Source: Myrica gale (taxonomy: Eukaryota > Streptophyta > Magnoliopsida > Fagales > Myricaceae). Taken from it: a DNA stretch of 64,000 bases. The notes under the pieces were generated by a model that saw nothing but the letters and a program-made list of their open reading frames with translations, was not told where the DNA came from and made no database searches. The stretch covers positions 19,121,271 to 19,185,270 of the forward strand of contig OZ005608.1 in NCBI GenBank assembly GCA_963930655.1, given 5' to 3'. Made by a program: the position numbers and the translations under genes. Below are positions 58,792-64,000 of this stretch, one piece after another (position 1 is the first letter of the stretch; every line of letters begins with the position of its first letter).

Positions 58792-58806
58792 TGGTATCAG
58801 AGCTGA
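58792..58806 (+). other. Primer binding site, initiator-Met type
   Basis: TGGTATCAGAGCTGA, two bases after the LTR end. Confidence 0.85.
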
Positions 58807-58829
58807 GGCTAGATCCCCTTTATATGACA

Positions 58830-60361
58830 ACCCTAGTAAGCACCTCCTTAGCTGAAGGGCAGTCGACAAATCGACCCCCCTTGTTTAATGGAACCTCCTA
58901 TAACTATTGGAAGGCTAGGATGAGAATCTACATCCAAGCCGTTGATTATGATCTGTGGAGGGTCATTTCAAGAGGACCTCGTTTTCCTCAAGGAGCCGAT
59001 GGAAAGCTCGAGGAAGAGAAAGTTTTGATGAGAATGATCTTAAGCTCATGTCTCTAAATGCTAAGGCTATGAATGTTCTCTACTGTGCCCTTGATTCAAA
59101 TGAGTTCAATCGTATCTCTGGATGCGATACTGCTAAACAAATTTTGGATAAACTTCAAGTATCCCATGAAGGTACAAATCAGGTAAAAGAAAGCAAGATT
59201 AGCATGCTTGTTCATAGCTATGAACTTTTTAAGATGAGATCTGATGAATCTATCTCTTCTATGTTTACTCGTTTTACTGATATCATTAATGGGCTTAAAT
59301 CTCTTGGTAAAGAGTACACTAACGATGAAATGGTAAGAAAGATTCTCAGGTGTCTTCCTAGAGCTTGGGAACCCAAAGTCACTGCAATCCAAGAAGCCAA
59401 GGACTTGACGAAGCTCTCCTTGGACGAGCTCATGGGATCTCTCATGACCCATGAGATGAATCAAGTTAAAGGAGATGAAGATGATGGCAAAGGAAAAAGG
59501 GGCGTAGCCCTAAAGGCCACATACTCTAGTGAGGATGAATCATCTGAGGACGATGAGGAAATGTCTTTATTCACTAAGCGATTCAAGAAGTTCTTCCGCA
59601 AGAAACAAGGAGATAAACGTCCTCCAAGAAAATCAAATTTCAAAGGTGATAGCAGCAAGAAGAATGAAATCATCTGCTTTGGGTGCAAGAAGTCGGATCA
59701 CATAAAGTCGGAATGCCCAAATGTTGCAACTTACAAGAAGTCAAAGGATTTCAAAATCAAAAAGAAAGCATTCTTGGCTGCATGGGGAGAATCCGATGAA
59801 AGTAGTAGTGAAAGCGATGAAGAAGTTGCAAACCTTTGCTTCATGGCAAAAGATAACGAAAATGAGGTACAAAGCTCTTCATTTGATTCTTTTACTTTTG
59901 AGGAACTACAAGATGCTTTTGATGAACAACATGTTGAGTTGAAAAGAATATTTTCAAAATATTGTTGTCTCAAAAAGAATCATGAATTGCTTATTCAAGA
60001 AAGTGATTCATTAAAATGTCAAGTTGTTGCTCTTAAAGAAAATCTTGAAATAGTCACAAAAGAAAAGTCAAATGTAATGCATGAAGAGTCAATTGATTTA
60101 AAATTGGAAAACAATTGTTTGAAAGAAAAAGTTGAAACTCTTACTCAAGATATTGCTAAATTCCCTCAAGGAAAGAAGAATTTTGATATTCTCCTTGGTT
60201 CACAAAAATGTTGTTTCAACAAAAGCAGAATTGGCTATAAGTCTAATGGATATCAAAAATTGTATTCTGATGTAATTATTAAGTCGTCAATACCCTTCCT
60301 GATATGCAATTTTTGTGGAAAACTCGGACACATCTCACACACATGCCAAACTAGAAAATGA
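58830..60361 (+). mobile_element. gag region of the SIRE-like copia
   Basis: Opens with NRPPLFNGTSYNYWKARMRI, the usual start of copia Gag (UBN2-type), followed by a helical capsid part (KQILDKLQVSHEGTNQVKES; TDIINGLKSLGKEYTNDEMV). Zinc knuckles are CFGCKKSDHIKSEC (about 59678-59719) and CNFCGKLGHISHTC (about 60304-60345), separated by acidic and coiled-coil sequence. Two separated knuckles with a coiled coil between are typical of SIRE Gag. It builds the virus-like particle in the cytoplasm (family knowledge). Confidence 0.85.
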
Positions 60362-60519
60362 TCCACTCACGGGATTAAGTTTGTATGGATTCAAAAGGAT
60401 AAAGTAAAGGGATTTGTATCTAATATAAATGGACGCAAAAAGATTTGGGTACCAAAGATCAAGAGCTGATCCTTTTTGTAGGAATGCTTAGAGTCCAAGG
60501 ACATCAAGGAACATTGGGT

Positions 60520-63500
60520 ACTTGATAGTGGATGCTCCAAGCACATGACAGGAGACAAAAGTTGGTTCACCTCCTTTTGTCTTAAGAATAAGGGGTCTGT
60601 TACTTTTGGTGACAATGGAAAAGGAAAGATACTTGGTGTGGGAAGCATTGGTACGTATCCTAGTCCCTTCATTGAAAATGTGCTTCTTGTCCAAGGTTTA
60701 AAGCATAATCTCTTAAGCATTAGTCAATTATGTGACAAGGGTAATCGAGTCATTTTTGAATCATCAATGTGCCTTGTTGAAAATATTGAAAGCAATAAAG
60801 TCTTGTTTGTTGGACATAGATATGAAAATGTGTACATTGTTCATTTATAGTGTATCTCTTCAGACAATATAAAATGTCTTTCAGCTCTAAATGATAAAGA
60901 CAGTTGGTTGTGGCATAGGAGACTTGCTCATGCAAGCATGGACCCGATTTCTAAACTAGCTAAACGAAATCTTGTTTCGGGTTTGCCTAATCTCTCTTTT
61001 GAAAAGGATAAAATTTGTGCAGAATGTCAAAAAGGCAAACAAACCAAAATATCTTTTAAACCAAAAAACATTGTGTCCACCTCTAGACCACTCCAACTCC
61101 TACACATGGACTTATTTGGTCCAACCCGAACTCTAAGTTTGGGTGGCAAACGGTATGGCTTTGTTGTTGTTGATGACTTCAGTAGATTTACATGGGTTCT
61201 TTTTCTAGCTCATAAAGATGAAGTCTTTCATGCTTTTGAAAAACTTAGCAAGAGAATTCAAAATGAAAAAGGTTTTGCTATTTCTAGCATAACGAGTGAC
61301 CATGGTAAGGAATTTGAAAATTCCTCCTTTGAAAAGTTTTGTGGAGAAAACGGTATTAGTCATAACTTCTCAGCTCCTAGAACTCCTCAACAAAATGGTG
61401 TTGTGGAGAGGAAAAATAGGACTCTTGAACAAATGGCTAGAACCTCGCTATGTGAAAACAACTTGCCTGATTACTTCTGGGTTGAAGCAGTTAGCACAAG
61501 TTGCTATGTTATGAACCGTTGCATGATTAGGCCTATTCTCAAGAAAACCCCTTATGAGCTATGGAATGATAGAAACCCAACAATGGATACTTTCACGTTT
61601 TTGGTTGTAAATGTTTTGTGCTCAACAACAACAAGGACAACTTGGGTAAGTTTGATGCAAAAGCAGATGAAGGTATATTTCTTGGGTATTCAACTTCTAG
61701 TAAAGCTTATCGCATCTTTAATAAACGCACATTAGTTGTTGAAGAATCAGTTCATGTTGTTTTTGATGAATCTAACGATCTCATGAGAAAAGATGATGAA
61801 GATGGTGTAAATCTTAATAAAGAGGTTGATAAGCTCACAATTGTCAATGACATTGAGAAGACTCTTGTGCAAAAGGAAGAACCTCAAGGGCATCAAGAGG
61901 AGGGATCACAAGATGATGATGATCTACCAAAATCCTGGAAGTACGTCAAAAGTCATCCTCTCCAACAAATTATTGGTAATGTTGAAAAAGGGGTAATGAC
62001 TCGTTCTTCTGTTCATCAATCTATTAACCTTGCTTTACTTTCTCAATTTGAGCCTAAGAACTTTTCTGAGGCTAAAGATGATGAAAGTTGGATCCATGCT
62101 ATGGAAGATGAATTAAAACAATTTAAGAAAAACCAAGTATGGCATCTAGTTCCTAGACCCAAGGATTATCCAATCATTGGCACAAAATGGGTTTTTAGAA
62201 ACAAAATGGATGAATTCGGGGTTGCAGTGAGGAACAAAGCAAGATTAGTAGCCCAATGTTATAATCAAGAAGAAGGGATTGATTTTGATGAAACCTTTGC
62301 TCCTGTTACACGTTTAGAATCCATACGCATGCTTCTCGATTTTGCATGTTATAAAGATTTCAAACTTTTTCAAGTGGATGTAAAAAGTGCTTTTCTAAAT
62401 GGATTTCTTACTGAACAAGTTTATGTTGAGCAACCACCGGGATTTGAAGATAAAAATCTTTCAAAACATGTGTACAAGCTTACAAAAGCATTTTATGGAT
62501 TAAAACAAGCACCTCGAGCACGGTATGAAAGACTAAGTTCCTTTCTCATTGAAAATGGTTTTTCAAGAGGTAAAATTGATACTACCCTCTTCACTAAAGA
62601 AAAATACTACCCTCTTTACTAAAGAAAAAGACAATGAATTGTTAATAGTTCAAATATATGTGGATGACATTATTTTCGGATCTACTAATGAATCTCTATG
62701 TCAAGATTTCTCTCAAGTTATGCATGGTGAATTCGAGACGAGTCTCATGGGAGAATTAAATTACTTCCTTGGCCTTCAAATAAAACAAAGCAATGAGGGA
62801 ATCTTCATCAATCAAGCAAAATACACTAAAGATCTTCTCAAGTGTTTTTGCATGGCAAACTCAAAACCTATGAGTACTCCCATGAGTCCATCCACGAAAC
62901 TGGAAAAAGATGATAAAGGTAAAGATGTGGATCAAACTAAATACCGAGGTATGATTGGCTTACTTCTCTATCTTACCGCTAGTAGACCAGACATAATGCT
63001 TAGTGTTTGCATGTGTGCTAGATATCAATCATGTCCAAAGGAATCTCATTTACTTGCTGTCAAACGTATTTTCAGATATCTTGTTGGCACTCAAAATCTT
63101 GGCTTGTTTTATCCTAAAAGTGTTGAGTTTAATTTGCAAGGATACTCGGATGCGGATTATGCCGGTTGTAAAATAGATAGAAAGAGTACTAGTGGTGCGT
63201 GTCAATTTCTTGGACCCTCACTAGTCTCTTGGTGTTGTAAGAAACAAAATTTCGTAGTCTTATCAACTACGGAAGCCGAGTACATTGCCATAGGCAATTG
63301 TTGTGCACAAATATTGTGGATGAAACAACAATTAGAAGATTTTAATCTTCACTTCTCACTTATCCCAATAAAATGTGACAATACTAGTGCGATAAATCTT
63401 ACTAAAAATCCAATTCAGCACTCTAGGACAAAACATATTGAGATAAAACATCATTTCATTCATGATCATGCTCAAAGAGAGGATATTGTTCTTGAGTTTG

Positions 63501-63583
63501 TAAATACCGACCATTCGCGGACATTTTCACAAAACCCCTTAATGAGGATAGATTTTGTTTTATTCGCCAAGAGATCGGAATGA
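60520..63583 (+). mobile_element. pol region of the SIRE-like copia
   Basis: Protease-like DSGCSKHMTGDKSWF near 60527. The integrase zinc region has LWHRRLAHASMDPISKLAKR near 60908; the core has LLHMDLFGPTRT, ITSDHGKEFEN and TPQQNGVVERKNRT (about 61100-61430). Reverse transcriptase runs about 62050-62850 (FDETFAPVTRLESIRMLL; VDVKSAFLNGF; GLKQAPRARYERL; IYVDDIIFGS near 62653; LMGELNYFLGLQIKQ). RNase H runs about 63140-63480 (YSDADYAGCKIDRKSTSG; STTEAEYIAIGNCC). The gene order integrase before reverse transcriptase is diagnostic of copia. Broken, with a handful of breaks. Confidence 0.85.
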
Positions 63584-63591
63584 AATTTCCT

Positions 63592-64000
63592 TTGGATTGA
63601 TTTATTCTCATTTCTCTTGTTTCATCTCTTGAATTGTAATTCTAATTACATCATACTTGCTTCTGAATGTTGATTGCTAGTTGATGCGTAACTGTTGGCC
63701 TTAAAAACTAATTTTCAAAATTTTTTATGTGTCAACACTTGGTGAAACAAGTGTCAGCACTTCTGGTTTTACGGCTTTTCACCAATGAAGAAGCATGTGT
63801 CGACACCAAGGTATAATGTGTCGACACATCAGCCTTCTCCCGAGAGCATGTTTTAGGAGTACTTCGGGAGCATGACCAATGTGTCGACACATTGCTTGTG
63901 TTTACCGTTTTTTTTAAAAAAAAGGGAAAGGGCACGGGTGGAATATTTATTTCTTTTCAGTTAGGGTTCAGCCTTAATACCTTCTCCCTCTCTCTCCTTC
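63592..64000. other. Non-coding stretch after pol, with palindrome pairs
   Basis: No ORF recognised. GTGTCGACAC occurs at 63797 and 63818 (21 bp apart) and 63881; related GTGTCAACAC/GTGTCAGCAC occur about 22 bp apart near 63728-63760. A CTCCCGAGAG string follows the pair. It ends in a CT-rich stretch. It may be the region before the 3' LTR of the SIRE-like element. Confidence 0.6.

Larger units (their letters stand above)
57538..64000 (+). mobile_element. SIRE/Maximus-like Ty1/copia element, running off the window
   Basis: 5' LTR 57538-58789, Met primer site 58792, gag about 58830-60361 and pol about 60520-63583, then a non-coding stretch to the window edge. Long gag with two zinc knuckles, LTR over 1.2 kb and AATTCACCCCCC before the primer site fit the SIRE lineage (inference). 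The 3' LTR is outside. Broken, with a handful of breaks, but most of the coding region reads well, so moderately young. It lies next to a Mutator-like fragment. Confidence 0.85.

Noticed and set aside
58792-58806. tRNA-Met-like matches at TGGTATCAGAGC (also 19604)
   Set aside because: Only the primer-site length matches, and the position after an LTR explains it. No tRNA cloverleaf.

Overview
This window is AT-rich nuclear DNA from a land plant, most likely a eudicot. Plant-type Ty1/copia and Ty3/gypsy retroelements use initiator-Met primer sites, CACTA elements carry CACTACAAGAAA ends, and there are hAT, Mutator-like and MITE insertions. I found no intact host gene. The best host-like locus is a two-exon GRF zinc-finger gene remnant (3858-5309). 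The rest is a repeat nest of the kind found in pericentromeric or intergenic plant DNA.

Layout. 1-2688: broken Ale-like copia with a short 3' LTR. 2689-3857: spacer with an exon-like ORF, then a promoter/leader-like stretch. 3858-5309: GRF zinc-finger pseudogene. 5400-11225: second broken copia holding four later insertions: a hAT (8-bp target duplication), a small MITE, a solo LTR (5-bp duplication) and another hAT (8-bp duplication). 11590-11829: relic CACTA end. 11830-32313: CACTA element (A) with long inverted arms, Ptta-like and transposase remnants and a 1.2-kb internal near-palindrome, split by a young, nearly whole Tekay-like gypsy (16496-27593; 3.1-kb LTRs; duplication TCGAC). 33900-36450: second CACTA fragment (B) carrying a SIRE-like solo LTR. 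37660-44930: old copia interrupted by a complete-length but broken copia (37998-44328). 44934-46870: Mutator-like end and a coiled-coil/membrane-segment remnant. 46870-52751: third CACTA (C), internally deleted. 53175-56580: broken copia holding a 1.28-kb Mutator-like element with a perfect 9-bp duplication. 56588-57537: another Mutator-like end with an unidentified ORF. 57538-64000: SIRE-like copia running off the window.

How the parts relate. A, B and C share one family of subterminal repeats rich in CGTTCGGAC/GTCCGAACG, and one family of coiled-coil ORFs not explained by the classic transposase. All three lack the transposase core, so they would need a transposase supplied elsewhere. The most striking signal is a ~97-bp tandem repeat carrying two GTGTCGACAC palindromes exactly 21 bp apart. 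It occurs in the LTRs of the Tekay gypsy (six units) and of the unrelated SIRE-like copia (two and a half units), and again after that copia's coding region.

Limits: everything was read by eye. Family names below superfamily level, identity impressions and ages are estimates.
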